From: Hydractinia symbiolongicarpus
Taxonomy: Eukaryota; Cnidaria; Hydrozoa; Anthoathecata; Hydractiniidae
Direction: 5' to 3'
DNA: 64,000 bases
Assembly (NCBI RefSeq): GCF_029227915.1
Contig: NC_079880.1
Span: 28,205,501 to 28,269,500, forward strand
Below, piece by piece: positions 34,286 to 47,073 of this stretch (position 1 is its first letter; every line of letters starts with the position of its first letter). The notes below the pieces were generated by a model. It searched no databases, had not been told where the DNA came from, and saw only the letters and a list, made by a program, of their open reading frames with translations. Both the position numbers and the translations under genes were made by a program.

Positions 34286-37200
34286 GCGTTTTAGTGGTGA
34301 AAAAAAAATTTAAAAAATCGCTCGGGAAATGAGTTTACTCCCTGGGTACTTTCTTTGTATACATTCGACTACACGGGCCAAGCCCGGGATTTACGGGAAA
34401 TCGCTGGTTTTCGTTTGCCGGCGATTAAACCTCTTTCATTAAGCGTCTCAGCAAAAATGAAAACATTTTTGAAAACTACAAGTTTCATGCGTTTTAGTGG
34501 TGAAAAAATAATTTAAAAAATCGTTCGGAAAATGAGTTTACTCCCTGGGTACTTTCTTTGTATACTTTTGACTATACGGGCCGAGTCCGGGATTTACGAG
34601 AAATCGCGGTTTTTCGTTTGCCGGCGATTAAACTTCTTTTATTCAGCGTCTCATCAAAAATGAAAACATTTTTGAAAACTACAAGTCTCAAGCGTTTTAG
34701 TGGTGAAAAAAAAATTTAAAAAATCGTTTGGGAAATGAGTTTACACCCTGGGTACTTTCTTTGTATACTTTTGACTTTACAGGCCGAGTCCGGGATTTAC
34801 GGGAAATCGCAGGTTTTCGTTTGCCGGCGATTAAACTTCTTTTATTCAGCGTCTCATCAAAAATGAAAACAAGTTTGAAGACTACAAGTCTCATGCGTTT
34901 TAGTGGTTAAAAAATAATTTATAAAATCGTTCGGGAAATGAGTTTACTCCCTGGGTACTTTCTTTGTATACTTTTGACTATACGGGCCAAGCCCGGGATT
35001 TACGCGAAATCGCGGGTTTTCGTTTGCCGGCGATTAAACCACTTTCATTAAGCGTCTCATCAAAAATAAAAACATTTCTGAAAACTACAAGTCTCATGCG
35101 ATTTAGTGGTGAAATAATAATTTAAAAAATCGTTGTGGAAATGAGTTTACTCATAGGGTACTTTCTTTGTATACATTCGACTATACGGGACAAGCCTGGG
35201 ATTTACGGGAAATCGCGGGTTTTCGTTTGCCAGCGATTAAACTTCTTTTATTCAGCGTCTCAGCAAAAATGAAAACATTTTTGAAAACTACAAGTCTCAT
35301 GCGTTTTAGTGGTGAAAAAATAATTTAAAAAATCGTTCGGAAAATGAGTTTACTCCCTGGGTACTTTCTTTGTATACTTTTGACTATACGGGCTAAGTCC
35401 GGGATTTACGAGAAATCGCGGTTTTTCGTTTGCCGGCGATTAAACTTCTTTTATTCAGCGTCTCATCAAAAATGAAAACATTTTTAAAAACTACAAGTCT
35501 TATGCGTTTTAGTGGTGAAAAAAAAATTTAAAAAATCGTTCGGGAAATGAGTTTACACCATGGGTACTTTCTTTGTATACTTTTGACTTTACAGGCCGAG
35601 TCCGGGATTTACGGGAAATCGCAGGTTTTCGTTTGCAGGCGATTAAACTTCTTTTATTCAGCGTCTCATCAAAAATGAAAACAAGTTTGAAGACTACAAG
35701 TCTCATGCGTTTTAGTGGTTAAAAAATAATTTAAAAAATCGTTCGGGAAATGAGTTTACTCCCTGGGTACTTTCTTTGTATACTTTTGACTATACGGGCC
35801 AAGCCCGGGATTTACAGGAAATCGCTGGTTTTCGTTTGCCGGCGATTAAACCTCTTACATTAAGCGTCTCAGCAAAAATGAAAACATTTTTGAAAACTAC
35901 AAGTCTCATGCGTTTTAGTGGTGAAAAAATAATTTAAAAAATCGTTCGGAAAATGAGTTTAGTCCCTGGGTACTTTCTTTGTATACTTTTGACTATACGG
36001 GCCAAGCCCGGGATTTACGGGAAATCTCGGGTTTTCGTTTGCCGGCGATTAAACTTCTTTTACTCAGCGTCTCATCAAAAATGAAAACATTTTTGAAAAC
36101 TACAAGTCTTATGCGTTTTAGTGGTGAAAAAAAAATTTAAAAAATCGTTCGGGAAATGAGTTTACACCATGGGTGCTTTCTTTGTATACTTTTGACTTTA
36201 CAGGTCGAGTCCGGGATTTACGGGAAATCGCAGGTTTTCGTTTGCCGGCGATTAAACTTCTTTTATTCAGCGTCTCATCAAAAATGAAAACATTTTTGAA
36301 AACTACAAGTCTTATGCGTTTTAGTAGTGAAAAAAAAATTTAAAAAATCGTTCGGGAATTGAGTTTACACCATGGGTACTTTCTTTGTATACTTTTGACT
36401 TTACAGGCCGAGTCCGGGATTTACGGGAAATCGCAGGTTTTCGTTTGCCGGCGATTAAACTTCTTTCATTCAGCGTCTCATCAAAAATGAAAACAAGTTT
36501 GAAGACTACAAGTCTCATGCGTTTTAGTGGTTAAAAAATAATTTAAAAAATCGTTCGGGAAATGAGTTTACTCCCTGGGTACTTTCTTTGTATACTTTTG
36601 ACTATACGGGCCAAGCCCGGGATTTACGGGAAATCGCTGGTTTTCGTTTGCCGGCGATTAAACCTCTTACATTAAGCGTCTCAGCAAAAATGAAAACATT
36701 TTTGAAAACTACAAGTCTCATGCGTTTTAGTGGTGAAAAAATAATTTAAAAAATCGTTCGGAAAATGAGTTTACTCCCTGGGTACTTTCTTTGTATACTT
36801 TTGACTATACGGGCCAAGCCCGGGATTTACGGGAAATCGCGGGTTTTCGTTTGCCGGCGATTAAACTTATTTTATTCAGCGTCTCATCAAAAATGAAAAC
36901 AAGTTTGAAGACTACAAGTCTCATGCGTTTTAGTGGTTAAAAAATAATTAAAAAAATCGTTTGGGAAATGAGTTTACTGCCTGGGTACTTTCTTTGTATA
37001 CTTTTGACTATACGGGCCAAGCCCGGGATTTACGGGAAATCGCGGGTTTTCGTTTGCCGGCGATTAAACTTCTTTTACTCAGCGTCTCATCAAAAATGAA
37101 AACATTTTTAAAAACTACAAGTCTTATGCATTTTAGTGGTGAAAAAAAAATTTAAAAAATCGTTCGGGAAATGAGTTTACACTATGGGTACTTTCTTTGT

Positions 37201-38345
37201 ATACTTTTGACTTTACAGGCCGAGTCCGGGATTTACGGGAAATCGCAGGTTTTCGTTTGCCGGCGATTAAACTTCTTTTATTCAGCGTCTCATCAAAAAT
37301 GAAAACAAGTTTGAAGACTACAAGTCTCATGCGTTTTAGTGGTTAAAAAATAATTTAAAAAATCGTTCGGGAAATGAGTTTACTCCCTGGGTACTTTCTT
37401 TGTATACTTTTGACTATACGGGCCAAGCCCGGGATTTACGGGAAATCGCTGGTTTTCGTTTGCCGGCGATTAAACCTCTTTTATTAAGCGTCTCAGCAAA
37501 AATGAAAACATTTTTGAAAACTACAAGTCTCATGCGTTTTAGTGGTGAAAAAATAATTTAAAAAATCGTTCGGAAAATGAGTTCACTCCCTGGGTACTTT
37601 CTTTGTATACTTTTGACTATACGGGCAAAGCCCGGGATTTACGGAAAATCGCGGGTTTTCGTTTGCCGGCGATTAAACTTATTTTATTCAGCGTCTCATC
37701 AAAAATGAAAACAAGTTTGAAGACTACAAGTCTCATGCGTTTTAGTGGTTAGAAAATAATTAAAAAAATCGTTCGGGAAATGAGTTTACTGCCTGGGTAC
37801 TTTCTTTGTATACTTTTGACTATACGAGCAAAGCCCGGGATTTACGGGAAATCGCGGGTTTTCGTTTGCCGGCGATTAAACTTCTTTTACTCAGCGTCTC
37901 ATCAAAAATGAAAACATTTTTGAAAACTACAAGTCTTATGCGTTTTAGTGGTGAAAAAATAATTTAAAAAATCGTTGTGGAAATGAGTTTACTCACAGGG
38001 TACTTTCTTTGTATACATTCGACTATACGGGCCAAGCCCGGGATTTACGGAAAATCGCGGGTTTTCGTTTGCCGGCGATTAAACCTCTTTCATTAAGCGT
38101 CTCATCAAAAATGAAAACATTTTTGAAAACTACAAGTCTCATGCGTTTTAGTGGTGAAAAAAAAATTTAAAAAATCTTTCGGGAAATGAGTTTACTCCCT
38201 GGGTACTTTCTTTGTATACATTCGACTACACGGGCCAAGCCCGGGATTTACGGGAAATCGCTGGTTTTCGTTTGCCGGCGATTAAACCTCTTTCATTAAG
38301 CGTCTCAGCAAAAATGAAAACATTTTTGAAAACTACAAGTCTCAT
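34286..38345 (+). repeat. Tetramer-dominated domain (812-bp period)
   Basis: A monomer with GAAAAAAAAATTT, CACC(C/A)TGGG and TTTACAGGCCGAG recurs at 34,692, 35,504, 36,316 and 37,128, each 812 bp apart. The three monomers between vary in the first two units. The last two units (36,316-37,127 and 37,128-37,939) have the same order: that monomer, an AATGAGTTTACTCCC monomer with CGCTGG, a GTTCGGAAAATGAG monomer, and an ATTAAAAAAATCG/CTGCCTGGG monomer. A TTAGCGTCTCAGCAAAAATG form is confined to about this region. Confidence 0.75.
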
Positions 38346-40780
38346 GCGTTTTAGTGGTGAAAAATTAATTTAAAAAATTGTTCGGAAAATGAGTTTACTC
38401 CCTGGGTACATTCTTTGTATACTTTTGACTATACGGGCCGAGTCCGGGATTTACGAGAAATTGCGGTTTTTCGTTTGCCGGCGATTAAACTTGTTTTGTT
38501 CAGCGTCTCATCAAAAATGAAAACATTTTTGAAAACTACAAGTCTTATGCGTTTTAGTGGTGAAAAAAAAATTTAAAAAATCGTTCGGGAAATGAGTTTA
38601 CACCCTGGGTACTTTCTTTGTATACTTTTGACTTTACAGGCCGAGTCCGGGATTTACGGGAAATCGCAGGTTTTCGTTTGCCGGCGATTAAACTTCTTTT
38701 ATTCAGCGTCTCATCAAAAATGAAAACAAGTTTGAAGACTGCAAGTCTCATGCGTTTTAGTGGTTAAAAAATAATTTAAAAAATCGTTCGGGAAATGAGT
38801 TTACACCCTGGGTACTTTCTTTGTATACTTTTGACGTTACAGGCCGAGTCCAGGATTTACGGGAAATCGCAGGTTTTCGTTTGCCGGCGATTAAACCACT
38901 TTCATTAAGCGTCTCATCAAAAATAAAAACATTTCTGAAAACTACAAGTCTCATGCGATTTAGTGGTGAAATAATAATTCAAAAAATCGTTGTGGAAATG
39001 AATTTACTCATAGGGTACTTTCTTTGTATACATTCGACTATACGGGACAAGCCTGGGATTTACGGGAAATCGCGGGTTTTCGTTTGCCAGCGATTAAACT
39101 TCTTTTATTCAGCGTCTCATCAAAAATGAAAAAAATTTTAAAAACTACAAGTCTCATGGGCTTTAGTGGTGAAATAATAATATAAAAAATCGTTCGGGAA
39201 ATGAGTTTACACCCTGAGTACTTTCTTTGTATACTTTTGACGTTACAGGCCGAGTCCAGGATTTACGGGAAATCGCAGGTTTTCGTTTGCCGGCGATTAA
39301 ACTTCTTTTATTCAGCGTCTCATCAAAAATGAAAACAAGCTTGAAGACTACAAGTCTCATGCGTTTTAGTGGTTAAAAAATAATTTAAAAAATCGTTCGG
39401 GAAATGAGTTTACTTCCTGGGTACTTTCTTTGTATACATTCGACTATACGGGCCAAGCCAGGATTTAGGGGAAATCGCTGGTTTTCGTTTGCCGGCGATT
39501 AAACCTCTTTCATTAAGCGTCTCAGCAAAAATGAAAACATTTTTGAAAACTACAAGTCTCATGCGTTTTAGTGGTGAAAAAATAATTTAAAAAATCGTTC
39601 GGAAAATGAGTTTACTCCCTGGGTACTTTCTTTGTATACTTTTGACTATACGGGCCGAGTCCGGGATTTACGAGAAATCGCGGTTTTTCGTTTGCCGGCG
39701 ATTAAACTTCTTTTATTCAGCGTCTCATCAAAAATGAAAACATTTTTGAAAACTGCAAGTCTTATGCGTTTTAGTGGTGAAAAAAAAATTTAAAAAATCG
39801 TTCGGGAAATGAGTTTACACCATGGGTACTTTCTTTGTATACTTTTGACTTTACAGGCCGAGTCCGGGATTTACGGGAAATCGCAGGTTTTCGTTTGCCG
39901 GCGATTAAACTTCTTTTATTCAGCGTCTCATCAAAAATGAAAACAAGTTTGAAGACTACAAGTCTCATGCGTTTTAGTGGTTAAAAAATAATTTAAAAAA
40001 TCGTTCGGGAAATGAATTTACTCCCTGGGTACTTTCTTTGTATACTTTTGACTATACGGGCCAAGCCCGGGATTTACGGGAAATCGCGGGTTTTCGTTTG
40101 CCGGCGATTAAACCACTTTCATTAAGCGTCTCATCAAAAATAAAAACATTTCTGAAAACTACAAGTCTCATGCGATTTAGTGGTGAAATAATAATTTAAA
40201 AAATCGTTGTGGAAATGAGTTTACTCATAAGGTACTTTCTTTGTATACATTCGACTATACGGGACAAGCCTGGGATTTACGGGAAATCGCGGGTTTTCGG
40301 TTGCCAGCGATTAAACTCCTTTTATTCAGCGTCTCATCAAAAATGAAAAAAATTTTAAAAACTACAAGTCTCATGGGCTTTAGTGGTGAAATAATAATAT
40401 AAAAAATCGTTCGGGAAATGAGTTTACACTCTGGGTACTTTCTTTGTATACTTTTGACGTTAAAGGCCGAGTCCAGGATTTACGGGAAATCGCAGGTTTT
40501 CGTTTGCCGGCGATTAAACTTCTTTTATTCAGTGTCTCATCAAAAATGAAAACAAGTTTGAAGACTACAAATCTCATGCGTTTTAGTGGTTAAAAAATAA
40601 TTTAAAAAATCGTTCGGGAAATGAGTTTACTGCCTGGGTACTTTCTTTCTATACTTTTGACTATACGGGCCAAGCCCGGGATTTACGGAAAATCGCGGGT
40701 TTTCGTTTGCCGGCGATTAAACTTCTTTTATTCAGCGTCTCATCAAAAATGAAAACATTTTTGAAAACTACAAGTCTTAT
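38346..40780 (+). repeat. Imperfect hexamer pair (1,217 bp)
   Basis: Units start at 38,346 and 39,563. Monomers 1, 2, 4 and 5 correspond, notably the rare CATGCGATTTAGTGG monomer with GGGACAAGCCTGGG and TTGCCAGCG (near 38,955 and 40,172) and the following GAAAAAAATTTTAAAAAC into GAAATAATAATATAAAAAATCG. Monomers 3 and 6 do not correspond, so this is a mosaic rather than a clean duplication. One base is missing in GGCCAAGCCAGGATTTAGG near 39,455. Confidence 0.6.
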
Positions 40781-42201
40781 GCGTTTTAGTGGTGAAAAAA
40801 TAATTTAAAAAATCGTTCGGGAAATGAGTTTACACCCTCGGTACGTTCTTTGTATACTTTGGACTTTACAGGCCGAGTCTGGGATTTACGGGAAATCGCA
40901 GGTTTTCGTTTGCCGGCGATTAAACTTCTTTTATTCAGCGTCTCATCAAAAATGAAAACATTTCTGAAAACTACAAAACTCATGGGCTTTAGTGGTGAAA
41001 AAATAATTTAAAAAATCGTTCGGGAAATGAGTTTACACCCTGGGTACTTTCTTTGTATACTTTTGACTTTACAGGCCGAGTCCGGGATTTACGGGAAATC
41101 GCAAGTTTTCGTTTGCCGGCGATTAAACTTCTTTTATTCAGCGTCTCATCAAAAATGAAAACAAGTTTGAAGACTACAAGTCTCATGCGTTTTAGTGGTT
41201 AAAAAATAATTTAAAAAATCGTTCGGGAAATGAGTTTACTCCCTGGGTACCTTCTTTGTATACTTTTGACTATACGGGCCAAGCCCGGGATTTACGGGAA
41301 ATCGCGGGTTTTCGTTTGCCGGCGATTAAACTTCTTTTATTCAGCGTCTCATCACAAATGAAAACATTTTTGAAAACTACAAGTCTTATGCGTTTTAGTG
41401 GTGAAAAAATAATTTAAAAAATCGTTCGGGAAATGAGTTTACTGCCTGGGTACTTTCTTTCTATACTTTTGACTATACGGGCCAAGCCCGGGATTTACGG
41501 AAAATCGCGGGTTTTCGTTTGCCGGCGATTAAACTTCTTTTATTCAGCGTCTCATCAAAAATGAAAACATTTTTGAAAACTACAAGTCTTATGCGTTTTA
41601 GTGGTGAAAAAATAATTTAAAAAATCGTTCGGGAAATGAGTTTACACCCTCGGTACGTTCTTTGTATACTTTGGACTTTACAGGCCGAGTCTGGGATTTA
41701 CGGGAAATCGCAGGTTTTCGTTTGCCGGCGATTAAACTTCTTTTATTCAGCGTCTCATCAAAAATGAAAACATTTCTGAAAACTACAAAACTCATGGGCT
41801 TTAGTGGTGAAAAAATAATTTAAAAAATCGTTCGGGAAATGAGTTTACACCCTGGGTACTTTCTTTGTATACTTTTGACTTTACAGGCCGAGTCCGGGAT
41901 TTACGGGAAATCGCAAGTTTTCGTTTGCCGGCGATTAAACTTCTTTTATTCAGCGTCTCATCAAAAATGAAAACAAGTTTGAAGACTACAAGTCTCATGC
42001 GTTTTAGTGGTTAAAAAATAATTTAAAAAATCGTTCGGGAAATGAGTTTACTCCCTGGGTACCTTCTTTGTATACTTTTGACTATACGGGCCAAGCCCGG
42101 GATTTACGGGAAATCGCGGGTTTTCGTTTGCCGGCGATTAAACTTCTTTTATTCAGCGTCTCATCACAAATGAAAACATTTTTGAAAACTACAAGTCTTA
42201 T
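40578..42201 (+). repeat. Tetramer HOR (812 bp), near-identical pair
   Basis: Units run at about 40,578-41,389 and 41,390-42,201. Rare variants repeat at exactly 812 bp: CTTTCTTTCTATAC, CCTCGGTACGTTC with TTTGGAC, ACAAAACTCATGGG, TCGCAAGTTTTCG, GGGTACCTTC and CATCACAAATG. The only clear difference is at the start (GGTTAAAAAATAA near 40,590, GGTGAAAAAATAA near 41,402), which places the exchange point within the first 15 bases of the monomer. Confidence 0.88.
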
Positions 42202-45043
42202 GCGTTTTAGTGGTGAAAAAATAATTTAAAAAATCGTTGTGGAAATGAGTTTACTCATAGGGTACTTTCTTTGTATACATTCGACTATACGGGCCAAGCC
42301 CGGGATTTACGGGAAATCGCGGGATTTCGTTTGCCGGCGATTAAACTTCTTTTATTCAGCGTCTCATCAAAAATGAAAAAAAAATTAAAAACTACAAGTC
42401 TCATGGGCATTAGTAGTGAAATAATAATGTAAAAATTCGTTCGGGAAATGAGTTTACACCCTGGGTACTTTCTTTGTATACTTTTAACTTTACAGGCCGA
42501 GTCCAGGATTTACGGTAAATCGCAGGTTTTCGTTTGCCGGCGATTAAACTTCTTTTATTCAGCGTCTCATCAAAAATGAAAACAAGTTTGAAGACTACAA
42601 GTCTCATGCGTTTTAGTGGTTAAAAAATAATTAAAAAAATCGTTCGGGAAATGAGTTTACTGCCTGGGTACTTTCTTTGTATACTTTTGACTATACGGGC
42701 CAAGCCCGGGATTTACGGGAAGTCGCGGGTTTTCGTTTGCCGGCGATTAAATTTCTTTTACTCAGCGTCTCATCAAAAATGAAAACATTTTTGAAAACTA
42801 TAAATCTTATGCGTTTTAGTGGTGAAAAAATAATTTAAAAAATCGTTGTGGAAATGAGTTTACTCACAGGGTACTTTCTTTGTATACATTCGACTATACG
42901 GGCCAAGCCCGGGATTTACGGGAAATCGCGGGTTTTCGTTTGCCGGCGATTAAACCTCTTTCATTAAGCGTCTCATTAAAAATGAAAATATTTTTGAAAA
43001 CTACAAGTCTCATGCGTTTTAGTGGTGAAAAAAAAATTTAAAAAATCGTTCGGGAAATGAGTTTACTCCCTGGGTACTTTCTTTGTATACATTCGACTAC
43101 ACGGGCCAAGCCCGGGATTTAGGGGAAATCGCTGGTTTTCGTTTGCCGGCGGTTAAACCTCTTTCATTAAGCGTCTCATCAAAAATGAAAACATTTTTGA
43201 AAACTACAAGTCTCATGCGTTTTAGTGGTGAAAAAATAATTTAAAAAATCGTTCGGAAAATGAGTTTACTCCCTGGGTACTTTCTTTGTATACTTTTGAC
43301 TATACGGGCCGAGTCCGGGATTTACGAAAAATCGCGGTTTTTTGTTTGCCGGCGATTAAACTTCTTTTATTCAGCGTCTCATCAAAAATGAAAACATTTT
43401 TGAAAACTACAAGTCTTATGCGTTTTAGTGGTGAAAAAAAAATTTAAAAAATCGTTCGGGAAATAAATTTACACCCTGGGTACTTTCTTTGTATACTTTT
43501 GACTTTACAGGCCGAGTCCGGGATTTACGGGAAATCGCAGGTTTTCGTTTGCCGGCGATTAAACTTCTTTTATTCAGCGTCTCATCAAAAATGAAAACAA
43601 GTTTGAAGACTACAAATCTCATGCGTTTTAGTGGTTAAAAAATAATTTAAAAAATCGTTCGGGAAATGAGTTTACTGCCTGGGTACTTTCTTTGTATACT
43701 TTTGACTATACGGGCCGAGTCCGGGATTTACGGGAAATCGCGGTTTTTCGTTTGCCGGCGATTAAACTTCTTTTATTCAGCGTCTCATCAAAAATGAAAA
43801 CAAGTTTGAAGACTACAAGTCTCATGCGTTTTAGTGGTTAAAAAATAATTTAAAAAATCGTTCGGGAAATGAGTTTACTGCCTGGGTACTTTCTTTCTAT
43901 ACTTTTGACTATACGGGCCAAGCCCGGGATTTACGGAAAATCGCGGGTTTTCGTTTGCCGGCGATTAAACTTCTTTTATTCAGCGTCTCATCAAAAATGA
44001 AAACATTTTTGAAAACTACAAGTCTTATGCGTTTTAGTGGTGAAAAAATAATTTAAAAAATCGTTCGGGAAATGAGTTTACTCCCTGGGTACTTTCTTTG
44101 TATACATTCGACTACACGGGCCAAGCCCGGGATTTAGGGGAAATCGCTGGTTTTCGTTTGCCGGCGGTTAAACCTCTTTCATTAAGCGTCTCATCAAAAA
44201 TGAAAACATTTTTGAAAACTACAAGTCTCATGCGTTTTAGTGGTGAAAAAATAATTTAAAAAATCGTTCGGAAAATGAGTTTACTCCCTGGGTACTTTCT
44301 TTGTATACTTTTGACTATACGGGCCGAGTCCGGGATTTACGAAAAATCGCGGTTTTTTGTTTGCCGGCGATTAAACTTCTTTTATTCAGCGTCTCATCAA
44401 AAATGAAAACATTTTTGAAAACTACAAGTCTTATGCGTTTTAGTGGTGAAAAAAAAATTTAAAAAATCGTTCGGGAAATAAATTTACACCCTGGGTACTT
44501 TCTTTGTATACTTTTGACTTTACAGGCCGAGTCCGGGATTTACGGGAAATCGCAGGTTTTCGTTTGCCGGCGATTAAACTTCTTTTATTCAGCGTCTCAT
44601 CAAAAATGAAAACAAGTTTGAAGACTACAAATCTCATGCGTTTTAGTGGTTAAAAAATAATTTAAAAAATCGTTCGGGAAATGAGTTTACTGCCTGGGTA
44701 CTTTCTTTGTATACTTTTGACTATACGGGCCGAGTCCGGGATTTACGGGAAATCGCGGTTTTTCGTTTGCCGGCGATTAAACTTCTTTTATTCAGCGTCT
44801 CATCAAAAATGAAAACAAGTTTAAAGACTACAAGTCTCATGCGTTTTAGTGGTTAAAAAATAATTTAAAAAATCGTTCGGGAAATGAGTTTACTGCCTGG
44901 GTACTTTCTTTCTATACTTTTGACTATACGGGCCAAGCCCGGGATTTACGGAAAATCGCGGGTTTTCGTTTGCCGGCGATTAAACTTCTTTTATTCAGCG
45001 TCTCATCAAAAATGAAAACATTTTTGAAAACTACAAGTCTTAT
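41593..45043 (+). repeat. 17-monomer repeat (3,451 bp), copy 1
   Basis: Offset 3,451 bp links monomers at 41,593, 41,796, 41,999, 42,202, 42,405 and onward with 45,044, 45,247, 45,450, 45,653 and 45,856. Shared rare features are CATGGGCATTAGTAGTG with ATAATGTAAAAATTCG and TTTTAACTTTACAGG, TATAAATCTTATGCG, and CATTAAAAATGAAAATATTTTTG. The unit contains the 5-monomer duplication described next. Confidence 0.82.
43014..45043 (+). repeat. Pentamer HOR (1,015 bp), near-identical pair
   Basis: Units run at about 43,014-44,028 and 44,029-45,043. Repeated variants at 1,015 bp are GATTTAGGGG with GCGGTTAAACC, TTTACGAAAAATCGCGG with TTTTTTGTTTGCC, GAAATAAATTTACACCC, and CTTTCTTTCTATAC. The first monomers differ (GAAAAAAAAATTT against GAAAAAATAATTT), so the junction is a hybrid near 44,045. 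A private change is AGTTTAAAGAC near 44,818. Confidence 0.87.
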
Positions 45044-46830
45044 GCGTTTTAGTGGTGAAAAAATAATTTAAAAAATCGTTCGGGAAATGAGTTTACACCC
45101 TCGGTACTTTCTTTGTATACTTTTGACTTTACAGGCCGAGTCTGGGATTTACGGGAAATCGCAGGTTTTCGTTTGCCGGCGATGAAACTTCTTTTATTCA
45201 GCGTCTCATCAAAAATAAAAACATTTCTGAAAACTACAAGTCTCATGGGCTTTAGTGGTGAAAAAATAATTTAAAAAATCGTTCGGGAAATGAGTTTACA
45301 CCCTGGGTACTTTCTTTGTATACTTTTGACTTTACAGGCCGAGTCCGGGATTTACGGGAAATCGCAAGTTTTCGTTTGCCGGCGATTAAACTTCTTTTAT
45401 TCAGCGTCTCATCAAAAATGAAAACAAGTTTGAAGACTACAAGTCTCATGCGTTTTAGTGGTTAAAAAATAATTTAAAAAATCGTTCGGGAAATGAGTTT
45501 ACTCCCTGGGTACCTTCTTTGTATACTTTTGACTATACGGGCCAAGCCCGGGATTTACGGGAAATCGCGGGTTTTCGTTTGCCGGCGATTAAACTTCTTT
45601 TATTCAGCGTCTCATCACAAATGAAAACATTTTTGAAAACTACAAGTCTTATGCGTTTTAGTGGTGAAAAAATAATTTAAAAAATCGTCGTGGAAATGAG
45701 TTTACTCATAGGGTACTTTCTTTGTATACATTCGACTATACGGGACAAGCCCGGGATTTACGGGAAATCGCGGGTTTTCGTTTGCCGGCGATTAAACTTC
45801 TTTTATTCAGCGTCTCATCAAAAATGAAAAAAAAATTAAAAACTACAAGTCTCATGGGCATTAGTAGTGAAATAATAATGTAAAAATTCGTTCGGGAAAT
45901 GAGTTTACACCCTGGGTACTTTCTTTGTATACTTTTAACTTTACAGGCCGAGTCCAGGATTTACGGGAAATCGCAGGTTTTCGTTTGCCGGCGATTAAAC
46001 TTCTTTTATTCAGCGTCTCATCAAAAATGAAAACAAGTTTAAAGACTACAAGTCTCATGCGTTTTAGTGGTTAAAAAATAATTAAAAAAATCGTTCGGGA
46101 AATGAGTTTACTGCCTGGGTACTTTCTTTGTATACTTTTGACTATACGGGCCAAGCCCGGGATTTACGGGAAGTCGCGGGTTTTCGTTTGCCGGCGATTA
46201 AATTTCTTTTACTCAGCGTCTCATCAAAAATGAAAACATTTTTGAAAACTATAAATCTTATGCGTTTTAGTGGTGAAAAAATAATTTAAAAAATCGTTGT
46301 GGAAATGAGTTTACTCACAGGGTACTTTCTTTGTATACATTCGACTATACGGGCCAAGCCCGGGATTTACGGGAAATCGCGGGTTTTCGTTTGCCGGTGA
46401 TTAAACCTCTTTCATTAAGCGTCTCATTAAAAATGAAAATATTTTTGAAAACTACAAGTCTCATGCGTTTTAGTGGTGAAAAAAAAATTTAAAAAATCGT
46501 TCGGGAAATGAGTTTACTCCCTGGGTACTTTCTTTGTATACATTCGACTACACGGGCCAAGCCCGGGATTTAGGGGAAATCGCTGGTTTTCGTTTGCCGG
46601 CGGTTAAACCTCTTTCATTAAGCGTCTCATCAAAAATGAAAACATTTTTGAAAACTACAAGTCTCATGCGTTTTAGTGGTGAAAAAATAATTTAAAAAAT
46701 CGTTCGGAAAATGAGTTTACTCCCTGGGTTCTTTCTTTGTATACTTTTGACTATACGGGCCGAGTCCGGGATTTACGAAAAATCGCGGTTTTTTGTTTGC
46801 CGGCGATTAAACTTCTTTTATTCAGCGTCT
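45044..46830 (+). repeat. 17-monomer repeat (3,451 bp), copy 2 (first about nine monomers)
   Basis: This follows copy 1 from 41,593 through the GGGCATTAGTAGTG monomer and the GATTTAGGGG monomer, with private changes such as GGCGATGAAAC near 45,180, ATCGTCGTGG near 45,688, GCCGGTGATT near 46,396 and GGGTTCTTTC near 46,728. Near 46,830 it switches: after TTTTTTGTTTGCC it enters CATTAAAAATGAAAATATTTTTG, which belongs two monomers earlier. Confidence 0.78.
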
Positions 46831-47073
46831 CATTAAAAATGAAAATATTTTTGAAAACTACAAGTCTCATGCGTTTTAGTGGTGAAAAAAAAATTTAAAA
46901 AATCGTTCGGGAAATGAGTTTACTCCCTGGGTACTTTCTTTGTATACATTCGACTACACGGGCCAAGCCCGGGATTTAGGGGAAATCGCTGGTTTTCGTT
47001 TGCCGGCGGTTAAACCTCTTTCATTAAGCGTCTCATCAAAAATGAAAACATTTTTGAAAACTACAAGTCTTAT
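46465..47073 (+). repeat. Local re-use of a dimer, with hybrid monomers
   Basis: The GAAAAAAAAATTT/GATTTAGGGG monomer at 46,465 is seen again at 46,871, 406 bp (two monomers) later. It is entered through a hybrid monomer (about 46,668-46,870) whose tail has CATTAAAAATGAAAATATTTTTG. The second copy is followed by the GAAATAAATTTACACCC monomer at 47,074 instead of the GTTCGGAAAATG monomer. This disturbance lies directly beside the left end of the 8,720-bp duplication. Confidence 0.65.
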
